Shown: positions 27,766 through 46,599, counted from the first letter of the stretch. The stretch is 64,000 bases of DNA from Theodoxus fluviatilis (GCA_034096865.1 JAWQFJ010001799.1:90001-154000), one strand, 5' to 3'. Program-made: numbers and translations. Notes: generated from the sequence alone by a model not told the origin.

Positions 27766-28605
27766 CAGTAGTCGCCGCCTATAAAACACGCGGTTAATAA
27801 AAACAGCCGTTTTTTTACACACAGTTGGTCCGGTCCGGATTTACCACTATATAACATATGTAAAATTGCGCCGGTTATTAAGTATACAGGCGCCGTTTAA
27901 TAAAAACACTTTCTGTTCTTTTTCTCGCTGTTCGGAGGGTCAGAGTCGATCTCTGGTTGTGAATTCTTGTCAGCAAACCATTAGATGACAACTAAAGACG
28001 CTTCAGCGTTTGTGTGAACAGTGATTACACCCTTGTCAGCAAACCGTCAGATGTCAATTCAACACTGTCTAGTCTCGCTGGATAAGCAGTGAATCAGAAA
28101 ATGGCTTTAACTTCAGCTCCAAAGAAAAGAAAAAGAACAGAAATGACACCCAAAGACAAAGTGGACTTGCTTGATCGCTACCGAGAGCTAAATTCTAAAA
28201 GTTTGAGGGAGGGTGCTGACATTTTGGGTGTGTCGGCATCATTTCTGTGCCAGACACTGAAAAAAGAAGATGAACTTAGGGCTGATATCGCAGAGGGCTC
28301 CAGTCAAGGCCAAAGGAAGCGTCGGCGCTGCGGGAAGGATAAAGAGACAGAAGATGGCTTAAAGCGGTGGTTCGACTCTATCCAAGCGCGCAACACACCT
28401 GTAAACGGCCCAATCCTGTGTCAGAAGGCGGAACAGATTGCTTCCCAGCTTGGTCGCTCCGAATTCAAAGCTACAAATGGGTGGTTTAACAGGTGGAAGA
28501 AACGCAACGGCTTGGTGAAGCGGGAAGTGCCGGTTAATAAAAACGCCGCTTATTAAAAACACTTTTGTTCGGTCCCAATGTGTTTTTAATAAGCGGCGAC
28601 TACTG
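27766..28605 (+). mobile_element. pogo/Tigger-like mini-element, 840 bp
   Basis: Termini CAGTAGTCGCCGC in inverted orientation at both ends, each next to TA (27764-27765 and 28606-28607), the target of the Tc1-mariner/pogo group. The start CAGTAGTC resembles Tigger ends. TTAATAAAAAC motifs recur inside both ends. It carries one reading frame. Confidence 0.85.
28089..28556 (+). CDS. CENP-B/pogo-type DNA-binding domain protein, transposase core deleted
   Basis: 155-residue frame within the mini-element. It starts MNQKMALTSAPKKRKRTEMT (ATG at 28089; a second in-frame ATG at 28101), then a psq-like helix-turn-helix (KVDLLDRYRELNSKSLREGADILGVSASFL), a basic linker (GQRKRRRCGKDKE) and a CENP-B/Tc5 second helix-turn-helix ending KATNGWFNRWKKRNGLVKRE. 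In full pogo/Tigger proteins a DDE domain of about 250 residues follows; here the frame runs into the terminal repeat (VPVNKNAAY) and stops. It could make a protein that binds element ends without cutting. Whether it is expressed is unknown. Confidence 0.75.
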   Translation: MNQKMALTSAPKKRKRTEMTPKDKVDLLDRYRELNSKSLREGADILGVSASFLCQTLKKEDELRADIAEGSSQGQRKRRRCGKDKETEDGLKRWFDSIQARNTPVNGPILCQKAEQIASQLGRSEFKATNGWFNRWKKRNGLVKREVPVNKNAAY

Positions 28606-29163
28606 TATATACACAATCGCACGTGCTCAAGGCAGTTTGCAACCTTATAGACACGTTCGCGCTAAAAGTAGTTCTCAAATGATTTCCTGAAAATCTCATA
28701 GATTAGTTTTATTAGAACACCAAATTTGTGTTTATCTATCGGGATAAATAATTGGAGTGAAATAGAATCGCCTCTTTTTACTCTCAATGGTCTTCTGATC
28801 ATGTTGAATTTTGATTGGTAGAATCATTGGAATGTGGATTCGAAGTCACGTGACCAACCTGTGTTCAGAATGTGCAGAGGTAATAATGTGTCAGATAACT
28901 CGTAGACGTCTCCATAGTAGTCTTTTGAGGAAAGGATCAATCCAACCGTACCTTAATTTCTCCTCTCATTTAATTTTGGTTTATAGCCTACATGAATTTG
29001 TTCCTCTTGCTGCTTTTGCTTGCTGCTAACCCGTCAAATCTTGCTGATTTCCCCCAACACCCCCTGCACCTTCAATTGCATGCAAGCAGCGATTGAGTCC
29101 CTCTGTTGCAGTGGCCATCAGTAACACCGTACGCCAGCCACCTCCACCCCATTCTTTGCAGCC

Positions 29164-29453
29164 ATGAAGGGCTCACTTGTGACGTCATGGGTGTGTGTCG
29201 TCATGATAGCTCTCCAGGCGGAAGTGACGTGGGGTCAGAAAAGGTGCTGCGGACCTGCGCAGTGGTCTGGTGTGTTGGAACAGACTCGGGGGCTGTACGT
29301 TGCTAATACCGCTTTTCCAGTCACCCTAGCAACGACTTCTGCTAACATCTATATGGACCGCACCAAGGGGCTCATTGCAGTGGACAAGTTCATCGTCAAC
29401 GCCACCACTGGAAAGTCCTACAGCCAAACTGTCATTGACCACCTGATGGAGGT

Positions 29454-29517
<64 letters not shown>

Positions 29518-29648
29518 GTGTGTGTGTGTGTGTGGTCGCGTTTGCGAGTATGCATGCGTGCGCGCGCAAACAGGCGGACGGGAAGGCAGGCGGATGTGGG
29601 CACGCGCGCGTGCACGCATGTGATGTATGCAAACCTACTCGAACACAT

Positions 29649-29689
<41 letters not shown>

Positions 29690-30878
29690 CACACACATAT
29701 ACACACACACATAGGCCTATATACACACACTTTATATATACACACACATATATATACGCACACATATATACGCACTCACACATACACACCATCAGGCAGG
29801 TTGGCAGGCCGATCGGCCAGCCAGTAGGCAGAGGCATGCAGAAATGCAGGCAGGCAGACGGAGAGGTACGCAGAGGTACATGCAGTGCAAGCAGAGAGAC
29901 TGAATGAGATGCAAACTGACAGAGAAGATTTCAAACCATTGTGCATGCATACTCGTTGAAGGAGTAGGCAGCAAGCATCCTCGAACAATTGTAATGAGTA
30001 ATGCATAGTCACAGCTAGTTTTGTTTGTAATTACAGCCTAGATAAACGCGGCTGGACAAGAGAGCGAGGAGGGGATGGAGAGAAAGGGGGTGGGTTTGGG
30101 TGGGTGGGATGGGGGTGGGTTTGGGTGGGTAGGATGAGGGGGAGTGTGTGTTTGGGTGTGAGGGAGGGGGCAGAGAGAGGGAAGAGAAGACAGAAGATCT
30201 GAGAAGGAAAAAAAAAGCTGGATCAGGGAGGCAGAACAGGAAGATATCAAAGAAGACGAGAAGCAGGAGTAGGAGTATATAGTAACAAGAGGAGGAGGAG
30301 CTGCAGGAAGAAGAAACTACAAAAGGAGGAGAAAGGACAGGAACACACAGGAGAAGAAAGGAGAGCAGGAGGCTTATCCGAGCAAGACCAGGCAAGGCGG
30401 GCATAGGAGTAGGAACAAGTGGAGGAGGAGGGATGTGAGAACAAAGTCCTGACAATTTCCATATAGAAGATGTGTCCTTTGACAGCGATGGATATTTTCT
30501 GTTTGCTGTCACAGGGAGCTCGATGGGTCATCGATGAAAACGATCACTGTGAGAAGTTCGCGCTCCATGGAGAGACTTTGATGCAGTGTGTGCCAGGTGA
30601 GGTATTCAGAGAAAAACACAAGTTGTAAATTTGAATATAATAAATTTCACTTTTTAAGATAGGAAAATTGTTAACTGAGTTTTCTACCACGAGATGGTGT
30701 CGCAAAATTTGTTATCAGTCTCATTGTGGTGATAATCGATTATAACACATTTTAAAAAAATTCCTCGTAAGAGTACGTATTCATATTCATTGCCATCTCA
30801 AATCGGAAACCCAACCTTAATGTGTGTATGTGTTAGATAGGGGATAGATACATGGGGAAGGAATGGATGGGGCAAAGA

Positions 30879-30940
<62 letters not shown>

Positions 30941-33900
30941 GACAGAGAGAGACAGAGAGAGAGAGTGGAGGAAAATAGGGGACAGCTGTAGCGAGAATAT
31001 AATCGACAAAAGTTTCTGGGTATTTAGCAGAAGCAAGAAACACAGTAGAATTTAGAACCCAAACAATGGCGGTAAATGAAAAGTCGCTTTAAACACAGGG
31101 CGAGCACAAATGTAAATTTTCGACTTAAAAGTCTTCATCAGGCATTGTGTTTTTGTTTAATGCCTGAGGAAGACTTTTAAGTCGAAAATTTGCATTTGTG
31201 CTCGCCCTGTGTTTTAAAGCGACTTTTCATTAACCTCCGTTGTTTGGGTTCTATTTTACGTGTCGCCTGCAGTCCAGGGAATACAGTAAGACAGTAGAAT
31301 GTAATATATCTACCTCAAAGCGCATCGTACATCCTTCGCTTCAAAGTCAACTTGAGACGATTTTGGGTGTGTCACACTAGGATTGGTCGAAATTGGTGTA
31401 GGGGGCGGAGCTACGGAAAACTCCATTGACTGTCGTCTCCTGCAGATTCCGCCTCATTCCTTGGTGGGCGGGACTACCTGACACTGCCTGTGGACGTGTG
31501 GTATGAGCAGCCCCCCGGCAACGTAACCATCATGGTTCGATTCTTCCTCGACCACGAGGCGTGCTTCAACGTGGCTGAATCCCTTGCTCTCCTTGACCAC
31601 AGCAACAGTGAGGTTCCCTGTCCTGCTTCTGTTTGTGGCAATAGAGATATGAAATATTACATCACGCTTGTCGTGTAAACATGTATATCTTAAAAACCCA
31701 ATCGAACACATGACACGAGTTGAATGGTCACAGTGAATAAAATGTTTGCTTTTGGTTTAGATGTGATAAAGTCTACTGAACATATTGAGCTCTGAAAAGA
31801 TAGATTGTTTGGAATATCACCCAACCTTTTCCCCCTTGATTTCTTAGAATACATGTACTTTTATTTGAATTGAAATCACCCAACGTTCTCAACAGCTCGT
31901 CTGTGCAGAAAAGGAAGTGTATTTGTCAGCGCAAGTGTGAAAACTGTCACTGACCCTCTCATCCATGTTCCAGTCCATCCAATCCTCCGTCCGTCCATTC
32001 GTACGTCTGCACGTCCAAACTTCCGTTTATTCATCCCCCCACTCATTTGTCCGTTATTTAGTCCTTCCGTTCCTCCATTTATCCATTCAACCTCCTCCTG
32101 TCCATCTTTCCACCAACTATCTATCACCCACCCATCCACTCATCTACCATTCATCCATCCATCCATCCAACGTCTATCTTTCGATCAACTATCCATCCAT
32201 CCGTCCGTCCGTTCGTTCGTCCGTCCGTCCGTCCGTCCGTCCGTCAGTCGATTCTACCGTCCATCTATCCATCATCCATCCATTCATCCATCCATCCATT
32301 CATGTATTCATCCATCCATCCATCCATTCATTTATTCATTCATCCATCCATCCATCCATCCATCCAACAATCATCCATCCATCCACCCGTCCCTCGATCA
32401 CTGTTCGCAATTTCTCGTCAATTCTCTTCATCCCCGTCACACGATGGTCATTCCGTGGCAGTGTTTTCGCTGAGCGTAATCCACATCGTCAACGTGACCC
32501 TGGGTGTCTGGGACCCCAGCGTTTTCGTCCCCCCGCCATCTTGCCCCAAGCTGGCCAACTTCCGGGTAGGCTGCCTTACTGCACTTCCTTTTTTTTGTTT
32601 CCGCCGGAAAGCTTGGCCCTTTACATTGAGCCCTTAACTACTGTTGTAAATCTGAGCGGGTCATTACTCGAGTGTTCATAAGAACAGCCAATGTATTGCG
32701 CGCACTCTTCTACCCTTAAATACGTTATAATGTACGTGACGCTGAAATGGTCGTTGTCGGAAACATTTCCGGACACTGTACCCGGGGTACTCTGTCCGAT
32801 CGGAATCTCGTCATTTGAACGAGAACGAGACCGCACCCGCCACTCCGCCTGACTGAGTTCGCACGCACGGGGAGTTATGCTAAGATCCGGCCGCGTTAAT
32901 GTATCTGCGTTTTGTGACAAACGTCTTGCTCGGCGGTACTGTACTCCTTGCACCTTAACGGTCCCGCGTGATTCGGGTGTAATCTTAAGCTAAACGACGT
33001 TTATTGACGCTGCTAAACGACGTTTATTGGCGCTGCAAAAATGGTCGAAGTCGGAAACATTCGGAACGTCGTTTAGCTTAAGATTACACCCGAATCACGC
33101 GGACCGCTAAGGTGCATGGAGTACAGTACCGCCGAGCAAGACGTTTGTCACAAAACGCAGATATATTACCGCGGCCGGATCTTAGCATAACTCCCCGGGC
33201 GTGCGAAGTCAGTCAGGCGGAGTGGCTGGTGCGGTCTAAGCTGAGCGCTATCACCGGTATGTCACGTGACTGTAAGGACGAGATTTCAAACTGGGGTACT
33301 CTGTCCGATCGGACACTGTACCCGAGTGGTTAGCGCGCCAGACCTGTATGGTCGCTGCATGGTGACTAGTGGGTGCGGCGTTCGAAACTGCGCGGTTCCC
33401 GGAGTTGCATCTTTGAGCAAGATGCTTTACTCCCATTGCATCTCCCCACTCAGGGATAAAACCTGAGAGGGCAGTGATGGTATACTGTAGTGCGATTAAT
33501 TCTTGTATGCGGCCATGAGCCAGCATATTGGGTTGGAATCCTCCCCAGGTAGTGGAGTTGCTGCTGCATGGTATCTGACTGTGTGCGTCTTAAATGTCAC
33601 TGTGCTTGTTGTGTTTGTTGTCAGGTGCGAGTGAAGGTTTGAGACCCGGACATGGGTAATGAGTCACTATGTAAAACCACACCGTAACCCTTACCTTTTG
33701 TAGGCCTATGGGGAATTTTACAGATGTCTCAGTTTTTCTTACTGCTGCTGTTCTGTGTTTCGCTGCTCTCTTCCCGTATGCAACTAGCCACCTGGCTTGT
33801 TCTGCATGCGCCAGTTTGTGTGACTGTCTTGCTTTGTACATAAGATTGAACTGGAATAATTTATGTTTTCAGGTACCGGGACGGGCGAATCAACCTCTGA

Positions 33901-33968
33901 CTTTCCATGGCTACATCGAGCAACTGCGAGACACAGTTGGCTTGAAACGAGAACATGACAAACTGTAA
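29164..33968 (+). CDS. Ependymin-related secreted protein (EPDR-like), complete, five exons
   Basis: Exons 29164-29451, 30515-30596, 31446-31607, 32462-32565 and 33873-33968, all GT-AG, joining in frame to 732 bases (243 residues). The ATG at 29164 follows a purine-rich GCAGCC context and starts a signal peptide (hydrophobic [10 protein letters not shown], likely cleavage before QKRCC). The mature chain has the ependymin pattern: CCGPAQWSG near the N-terminus, paired cysteines in HCEKF, MQCVP, EACFN and SCPK, and the diagnostic [15 protein letters not shown], close to the DPSVFTPPSTC of mammalian EPDR1. NATT, NVTI and NVTL are possible N-glycosylation sites. Family members are secreted or lysosomal calcium- and lipid-binding proteins, and many molluscs carry expanded sets; the role of this copy cannot be told. 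A polyadenylation signal lies 77 bp past the stop. Introns hold microsatellites, a 200-bp hairpin, a foldback element and a SINE. Confidence 0.9.
29460..29790 (+). repeat. (GT)n, (AC)n and AT/AC tracts at the EPDR exon 1 donor
   Basis: A GT run begins a few bases past the exon 1 donor (29460-29540), followed by GCGC-rich sequence and AC/TATATAC repeats at 29660-29790. Confidence 0.9.
30884..30965 (+). repeat. (GA)n tract in EPDR intron 2
   Basis: GA repeat with a few GACA interruptions. Confidence 0.95.
31054..31252. repeat. ~200-bp hairpin element
   Basis: AGAACCCAAACAATGGCGGT at 31054 is inverted at the right end (31252). Arms of about 90 bp are near-perfect complements around a short GTTTTTGTTT loop. 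MITE-like; no clear target duplication. Confidence 0.85.
31975..32395 (+). repeat. (CCAT)n/(CCGT)n tract in EPDR intron 3
   Basis: About 400 bp of CATCCATC and CGTCCGTC repeats, ending roughly 65 bp before exon 4. Confidence 0.95.
32762..33321. repeat. Foldback element, complete copy, in EPDR intron 4
   Basis: Left arm to about 33000, right arm from about 33062. Arms are near-perfect complements, including the CGTCGTTTAGCTTAAGATTA segment and the CGGCCGGATCTTAGCATAAC segment. The GGACACTGTACCC and GGGGTACTCTGTCC motifs recur at both ends. A V-SINE directly follows. Confidence 0.85.
33322..33698 (+). mobile_element. V-type SINE, head truncated
   Basis: Starts within the head at CCGAGTGGTTAGCGCGCC, has the TTGCATCTTTGAGCAAGATG central domain and the GGTTGGAATCCTCCCCAGGT part, and ends near TTACCTTTT. 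Homologous along its length to 14160-14578. Confidence 0.75.
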
Positions 33969-34044
33969 TCACTATTTACACTCTCTTTCTTTTTAACTTC
34001 AGACGATTTGATGAAGCAAATACATATGATCACACATGATATTC

Positions 34045-34050
34045 AATAAA
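34045..34050 (+). other. Polyadenylation signal of the EPDR-like gene
   Basis: An AATAAA hexamer 77 bp downstream of the EPDR-like stop codon, on the same strand and before the minisatellite. Position fits a short 3' UTR. Confidence 0.6.
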
Positions 34051-34504
34051 GAGTGCTAATCATAAAACTAGTATTTTCAACAATACAGTACGTGTTATTT
34101 GACACTCGTTGCCAATTAAAGCTTGTTAAATACACATTTTAATTGTCAATACAGCTACTGCGCTATAGTTAATCAAAAATGTAAATCAGGGAGCAGTTTG
34201 AAGACTTAATAACATATTAAGTTCTTTGCGTGCCCTGCTGACGGACTTCGTCCAAAAGAGACTTGTAGCCTATAGTAGCTCGTATACCTCTTGAGCAAAG
34301 TACGCGTGTCTATCCCAAATGCAAATATCGAATGCTTCAGGAAAAGCACAGACTGATCTTGTGGACTTACTGTGCCATTTGCATTCTACTGCCATTGACA
34401 TAAAACCTTGTTAAAAAGTACCCGTCCATCATGCTTGGAGAAAACGGAGGAACTATCAGCATGGCTGGGTCATTTTGTCATATCTGTAATGTGCAGGGTT
34501 CGAT

Positions 34505-36893
34505 GGTATGTGGTTTTGTCCCGATTCAGACAACACTTGGTGGTATGTGGTTTTGTCCCGATTCAGCACAACGCTCGGTGGTATGTGGTTTTGTCACGAT
34601 TCAGGGCAGTGCTTAGTGGTATGAGGTTTTGTCCTGATTCAGGGCAGCGCTCGGCGGTATGAGGTTTTGTCACGATTCAGGGCAGTCCTCGGTGGTATGT
34701 GGTTTTGTCCCAATTCAGCACAACGCTCGGTGGTATGTGGTTTTGTCACGATTCAGGGCAGCCCTCACCGGTACAGTATGAGGTTTTGTCCCGATTCAGC
34801 ACAACGCTCAGTGGTATGTGGTTTTGTCCCGATTCAGCACAACGCTCGGTGGTATGAGGTTTTGTCCCGATTCAGCACAACGCTCAGTGGTATGTGGTTT
34901 TGTCCCGATTCAGCACAACGCTCGGTGGTATGTGGTTTTGTCCCGATTCAGCACAACGCTCGGTGGTATGAGGTTTTGTCCCGATTCAGCACAACGCTCA
35001 GTGGTATGTGGTTTTGTCCCGATTCAGCACAACGCTCGGTGGTATGTGGTTTTGTCCCGATTCAGCACAACACTTGGTGGTATGTGGTTTTGTCCCGATT
35101 CAGCACAACACTTGGTGGTATGTGGTTTTGTCCCGATTCAGCACAACGCTCGGTGGTATGTGGTTTTGTCCCGATTCAGCACAACGCTCGGTGGTATGTG
35201 GTTTTGTCCCGATTCAGGGTAGCGCTTGGCGATACAGTATGAGGTTTTGTCCCAATTCAGGACAGTGCTCGGTGGTATGAGGTTTTGTCACGATTCATGG
35301 CAGTGCTCAGTGGTATGAGGTTAATTTGTTCCAATTCAGGACAGTGCTCGGTGGTATGAGGTTTTGTCACGATTCAGGGCAGTGCTCAGTGGTATGAGGT
35401 TTTGTCCCAATTCAGGGCAGTGCTCGGTGGTATGTGGTTTTGTCCCAATTCAGGGCAGTGCTCGGTGGTATGAGGTTTTGTCCCAATTCAGGGCAGTGCT
35501 CGGTGGTATGAGGTTTTGTCCCAATTCAGGGCAGTGCTCGGTGGTATGAGGTTTTGTCACGATTCAGGGCAGTGCTCAGTGGTATGAGGTTTTGTCCCAA
35601 TTCAGGGCAGTGCTCGGTGGTATGAGGTTTTGTCCCAATTCAGGGCAGTGCTCGGTGGTATGAGGTTTTGTCCCAATTCAGGGCAGTGCTCGATGGTATG
35701 AGGTTTTGTCACGATTCAGGGCAATGCTCGGTGGTATGAGGTTTTGTCACGATTCAGGGCAATGCTCGGTGGTGTGAGGTTTTGTCACGATTCAGGGCAG
35801 TACGTGCTCGGTGGTATGTGGTTTTGTCACGATTCAGGGCAGTACGTGCTCGGTGGTATGAGGTTTTGTCACGATTCAGGGCAGTGCTCAGTGGTATGAG
35901 GTTTTGTCCCAATTCAGGGCAGTGCTCGGTGGTATGTGGTTTTGTCCCAACTCAGGGCAGTGCTCGGTGGTATGAGGTTTTGTCCCAATTCAGGGCAGTG
36001 CTCGGTGGTATGAGGTTTTGTCACGATTCAGGGCAGTGCTCGATGGTATGAGGTTTTGTCACGATTCAGGGCAATGCTCGGTGGTGTGAGGTTTTGTCAC
36101 GATTCAGGGCAGTGCTCAGTGGTATGAGGTTTTGTCCCAATTCAGGGCAGTGCTCGGTGGTATGAGGTTTTGTCCCAATTCAGGGCAGTGCTCGGTGGTA
36201 TGAGGTTTTGTCCCAATTCAGGGCAGTGCTCGATGGTATGAGGTTTTGTCACGATTCAGGGCAATGCTCGGTGGTGTGAGGTTTTGTCACGATTCAGGGC
36301 AGTGCTCGGTGGTATGAGGTTTTGTCCCAATTCAGGGCAGTGCTCGGTGGTATGAGGTTTTGTCCCAATTCAGGGCATTGCTCGATGGTATGAGGTTTTG
36401 TCACGATTCAGGGCAATGCTCGGTGGTATGAGGTTTTGTCACGATTCAGGGCAGTACGTGCTCGGTGGTATGAGGTTTTGTCACAATTCAGGGCAGTGCT
36501 CGGTGGTGTGAGGTTTTGTCACGATTCAGGGCAGTACGTGCTCGGTGGTGTGAGGTTTTGTCACAATTCAGGGCAGTGCTCGGTGGTATGTGGTTTTGTC
36601 ACGATTCAGGGCAGTGCTCGGTGGTATGTGGTTTTGTCACGATTCAGGGCAGTGCTCAGTGGTATGAGGTTTTGTCCCAATTCAGGGCAGTGCTCAGTGG
36701 TATGAGGTTTTGTCACGATTCAGGGCAGTGCTCGGTGGTATGTGGTTTTGTCACGATTCAGGGCAGTGCTCAGTGGTATGAGGTTTTGTCCCAATTCAGG
36801 GCAGTGCTCGGTGGTATGAGGTTTTGTCACGATTCAGGGCAGTGCTCGGTGGTATGTGGTTTTGTCACGATTCAGGGCAATGCGCAGGAGGCC
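34505..36893 (+). repeat. 38-bp minisatellite, about 62 units
   Basis: Unit GGTATG(T/A)GGTTTTGTC(C/A)C(G/A)ATTCAG plus 12 more bases. Units before about 35220 carry GCACAACGCTCGGT; later ones carry GGGCAGTGCTCGGT. Four units contain an extra TACG (GCAGTACGTGC). Stretches recur at an exact 540-bp offset (35581-35700 identical to 36121-36240), a higher-order repeat of 14 units. The unit lacks stops in the plus frames, so long spurious frames appear. Confidence 0.97.
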
Positions 36894-37149
36894 ACAGCTT
36901 GACCTTGTGACCCTCCATTATCAATGCCTGTACCAGGTAATCAAGGACACAAGTCAAACACATAGCTGGGTCTACTACAAATGGTGCACTGGCACACTCT
37001 GGTGAACTACATACGTGTGTGAACAACCACGCACAAGCCATTATCAGTTACAATATGATGACTGATACGAAGCACTGTGCACAGCCCCTTAATTCTCTTT
37101 CACACAATAGCAGCTGTACCCTTTTTGTTTGCTGGACTTTTTTTTTTAG

Positions 37150-37495
<346 letters not shown>

Positions 37496-37664
37496 GATCT
37501 GACCCAGATTATTGGTGCGGCGTGCTTGTATGATGTGCTCAGTGACACTCTCTGCACTCTCATCCTGTATATATGTTGAGAATAAAGGCAGAACAATAAG
37601 CCACGCATACGAATTCAGCTATTCAGCTAGTATGATGGGCATAAAGTGTATAAAAAATCCCGGG

Positions 37665-37752
37665 TAAGAAACGTCTCCTAGAAAAGGTACGAATCGACTA
37701 AATGAGGTACACAACGACCAGGGTACGAAACGTCCAGGGTACGAAACGCCCT
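37665..37752. repeat. GGGTACGAAACGTCC repeat cluster
   Basis: Several imperfect units (AAGAAACGTCTCCTAG, GTACGAATCGAC, GTACACAACGACC, GGGTACGAAACGTCC, GGGTACGAAACGCC). They share the CGAAACGTCC core with the palindrome at 13527-13722. Confidence 0.55.
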
Positions 37753-38583
37753 GTATCCAACTCATGACCCACTCTCAGTGATAGATCGATGGGGTTTTAC
37801 GCGGCCTACATCAGCCTATGTAAGGCCACCAATCACGAGGCTAGAGAATGAGAGCAAGTCAAGTCACGATTTCCCTAGTTATGCGCATTTACGAATCACG
37901 TACGGAGGCGCGGTGGGTCTATTCTTACCCCCAACCCACAGGGGACCACTATCAGGGAATGAACTAACTGTGGGTGGAAAATTGAGAATCACGCGTACTA
38001 CCAGTGGTTGCGCAACCAGCTCTCCGGCGTTGCTCTTCTATGCCACAGAAAAGACAAATCTACACATGCTTCATCGCTGTCTTCAATTATCAATACGCCT
38101 TAAAAGGCACGGAAGGTTTAGAGAGGGTCTCAAACACACAGTGACCCAGAGAGGCGCATTTCATCTCGAGAATACATGTACGGTTATGCAAGACACGTTT
38201 TTCTAGCTGACGCAGTTACGGGAGGACGCTAGCTGTACTCTAAATTCCTGATCTAAAAAGCGTGGCATCATCCGAACCGAATGCTCCCAGCACATCGTTA
38301 TGCAAATACAACGTCTAGCTACACTACTCCTATCATTAGTCACCTAGTAGGCTGCATTGGTGTCTTTCGGCATGTGGGTTGAACTGTATTCCATGAAGAA
38401 TGCTCACCAGACGAGAATTTTGTCTGCTGCGTGGCATTCTTTGCATAGGTTTTGCCATCATCTGTAGAGAAAATTCCATAGCTAAGTTTGAACTGTGCAA
38501 TCTCGATCTACCCATTTACCAAAGTACTCCTAGGTAAGATAGTTGTTACAACTTTTCTTTTTCTGTGCTTGCACACTAGTAGC

Positions 38584-38587
<4 letters not shown>

Positions 38588-38667
<80 letters not shown>

Positions 38668-38697
38668 CAGAGGCAGAGAGACAGGCAGGCATGGAGT

Positions 38698-38755
<58 letters not shown>

Positions 38756-38800
38756 TGCTGACATATGGACGGACGGATGGACACACATGCATGCATGCAG

Positions 38801-38867
<67 letters not shown>

Positions 38868-38995
38868 AACACACACATACACACACACAAACACACACAC
38901 AAACACACATACACACACACGCACAAACACACACACACACACATACTCACACACATACACACAAACATACATACACACACACACACACACACACG
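38588..38995 (+). repeat. (GA)n, (ACAG)n and (AC)n compound tract
   Basis: GA at 38588-38650, ACAG at 38698-38755, AC with A interruptions at 38799-38995. Confidence 0.97.
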
Positions 38996-40123
38996 CAAGG
39001 AGGTATGCAGGCAGGGAAGCATACAGACGGACGGATGGATGGACAGACAGATGACATCGAAAAAAAAGTATAAATAACAAAAATAACAAACCAATTTTCT
39101 CATGTTTTTGATAAATTTCTTGATACAATGTAAGAGATTAAAAATATAATGAGAAGACATGCTTGAAAAATAATGCACCCGTCAATGCTCTCTGAAATGC
39201 AAATTGTCTGATGGAGCATGAAAGTAAAATTCTCACTTCTGTAACCACTGACCATCACCAAACATCCCTTTAGTCTCTTCCCTCCTCCCCATGCACCTCC
39301 TCCATTCACCCCCTTGCCTTCTTTTCATTAGGCCCTACTTGAACAAAGTAACATCTCACCTGTATCCTCAACATTAGTTCGTATATATATGGCTCAAAAC
39401 TCTTCTAATCACAGACATAATGCACACACATTTCCATCTGAACATTTCACCCACCCACCCCATCTGTCTCCCACCTTTTCCTCATTTACATTTCCTCCAT
39501 ATTTTTGTCTTTCTCATTTTCTCATACCTACACCTCAGATGTGCTTAGTCATTCAACTCCTAATTCTCTTATACCATGCTACATTCCTATCAAATCAAAC
39601 ACATGGTCTGCAGAAAACATAAAAAGAACCAAACAAATCCCAGGATTTCAATGAAGACCTTTTCCTGAAATAAATCTGTATCACAGAAAAATGTCTTCAG
39701 TGCAACACAAAATGTCATACCATTAAGAGAACAAATGCACAGATAAATCTTAACAACTGAATGTCTTAAAGACATTCTATGAACAGCAGTATTAAAAAAA
39801 TTACTTTGATAGACACATTTTATTAAATACTTTTTCTCTCACTCTCTCTGCTTTTTCTTCTCCATCAACTCAGGCTGACTTTAAAAAACTGTGGTGACAT
39901 GATTTGTAAATGTGCCTTCCATGTAAAATCATACAGAGACAATGATCCATCCTTCAACCAAACAACTTCAGCTTAAATGCAAGAGATAAAAGTGATGAAT
40001 CCATACTCTGACAGTACAGAAAAATAACAAGAAAACAATCATGCTTAATGTCCTAAGCTCATATGTGTCTGGGTGCAATGTACAGCACATCTGCCATACA
40101 AAACAATTTATTTCCATTGAAAC

Positions 40124-40230
40124 ACCCCCCCCCCCCCCCCCCCCCCCCCTCCAGCACCCCATCCCCACACCTCTCATTACCCCCCCCCCCAAAAAAAAAC
40201 CCCCCCCCCCCCCGCCTGTCCCCCCCTCCC
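40124..40230 (+). repeat. Poly-C runs
   Basis: Three C-runs separated by short A-rich or mixed sequence, probably in or near the H6PD 3' UTR (on that strand, G-runs). Confidence 0.9.
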
Positions 40231-40844
40231 CCCAAAGAGAAACCCACGACAAAAAATCGCAATTTTCACCAGCATTAAATACAAAGCAGGCACAGACGAA
40301 CAATACTGACTGAACAGATAGCTGTACATCACAAAACATAAAACTGAAGTTAAAAAAAAATCTTTATGAAAATAACAATCAAACAATAAAAAACAAGTTA
40401 TGAATTAAAAAATTAATGAAATCATGCATACTAATGAGGAGTTGTATTTGAACACCCCTAAAATAACCCCCCCCAAAAGTTTTAAAAATATTTCTGTGTG
40501 AAATATTGAACAGACAATTGAAATGAGATGCTGGGGATGCACCAACAGTTCTAAATTGTCATCTTTAACATATTTTCTTGAAAATGCATGATCTGCAGGT
40601 TAAAGCTGTCCTTAGAGCAAAACAGAGCATTCCATAAATGTGAAAATCACTTCAACCACAAATTCAAATTATGTCAGTCTGTGGTACTGTTCCTCTTTCA
40701 TTAAAAAAATGTAGTCTCCTCATTTCCAAGCAAAAGATTACTGATAATATATAATGTAGACAAACCTTTGATTATTCACATTCTCCTTCATCATAAGCAA
40801 TAAAAGACATCAGTCAGAGTAAAAGCAAAAATATGTCCATCAAT

Positions 40845-46599
<5,755 letters not shown>

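Noticed and set aside
34505..36893. CRISPR-like array
   Set aside because: Direct repeats are contiguous with no unique spacers; eukaryotic minisatellite.
34408..36902. Long repetitive frames (up to 191 codons, FCPDSAQRSVVCGF pattern)
   Set aside because: Produced by a 38-bp minisatellite that lacks stops in all plus frames; no start context, splice sites or family similarity.
37778..38206. 142-codon frame
   Set aside because: No family motif and next to repeat clusters; likely chance.
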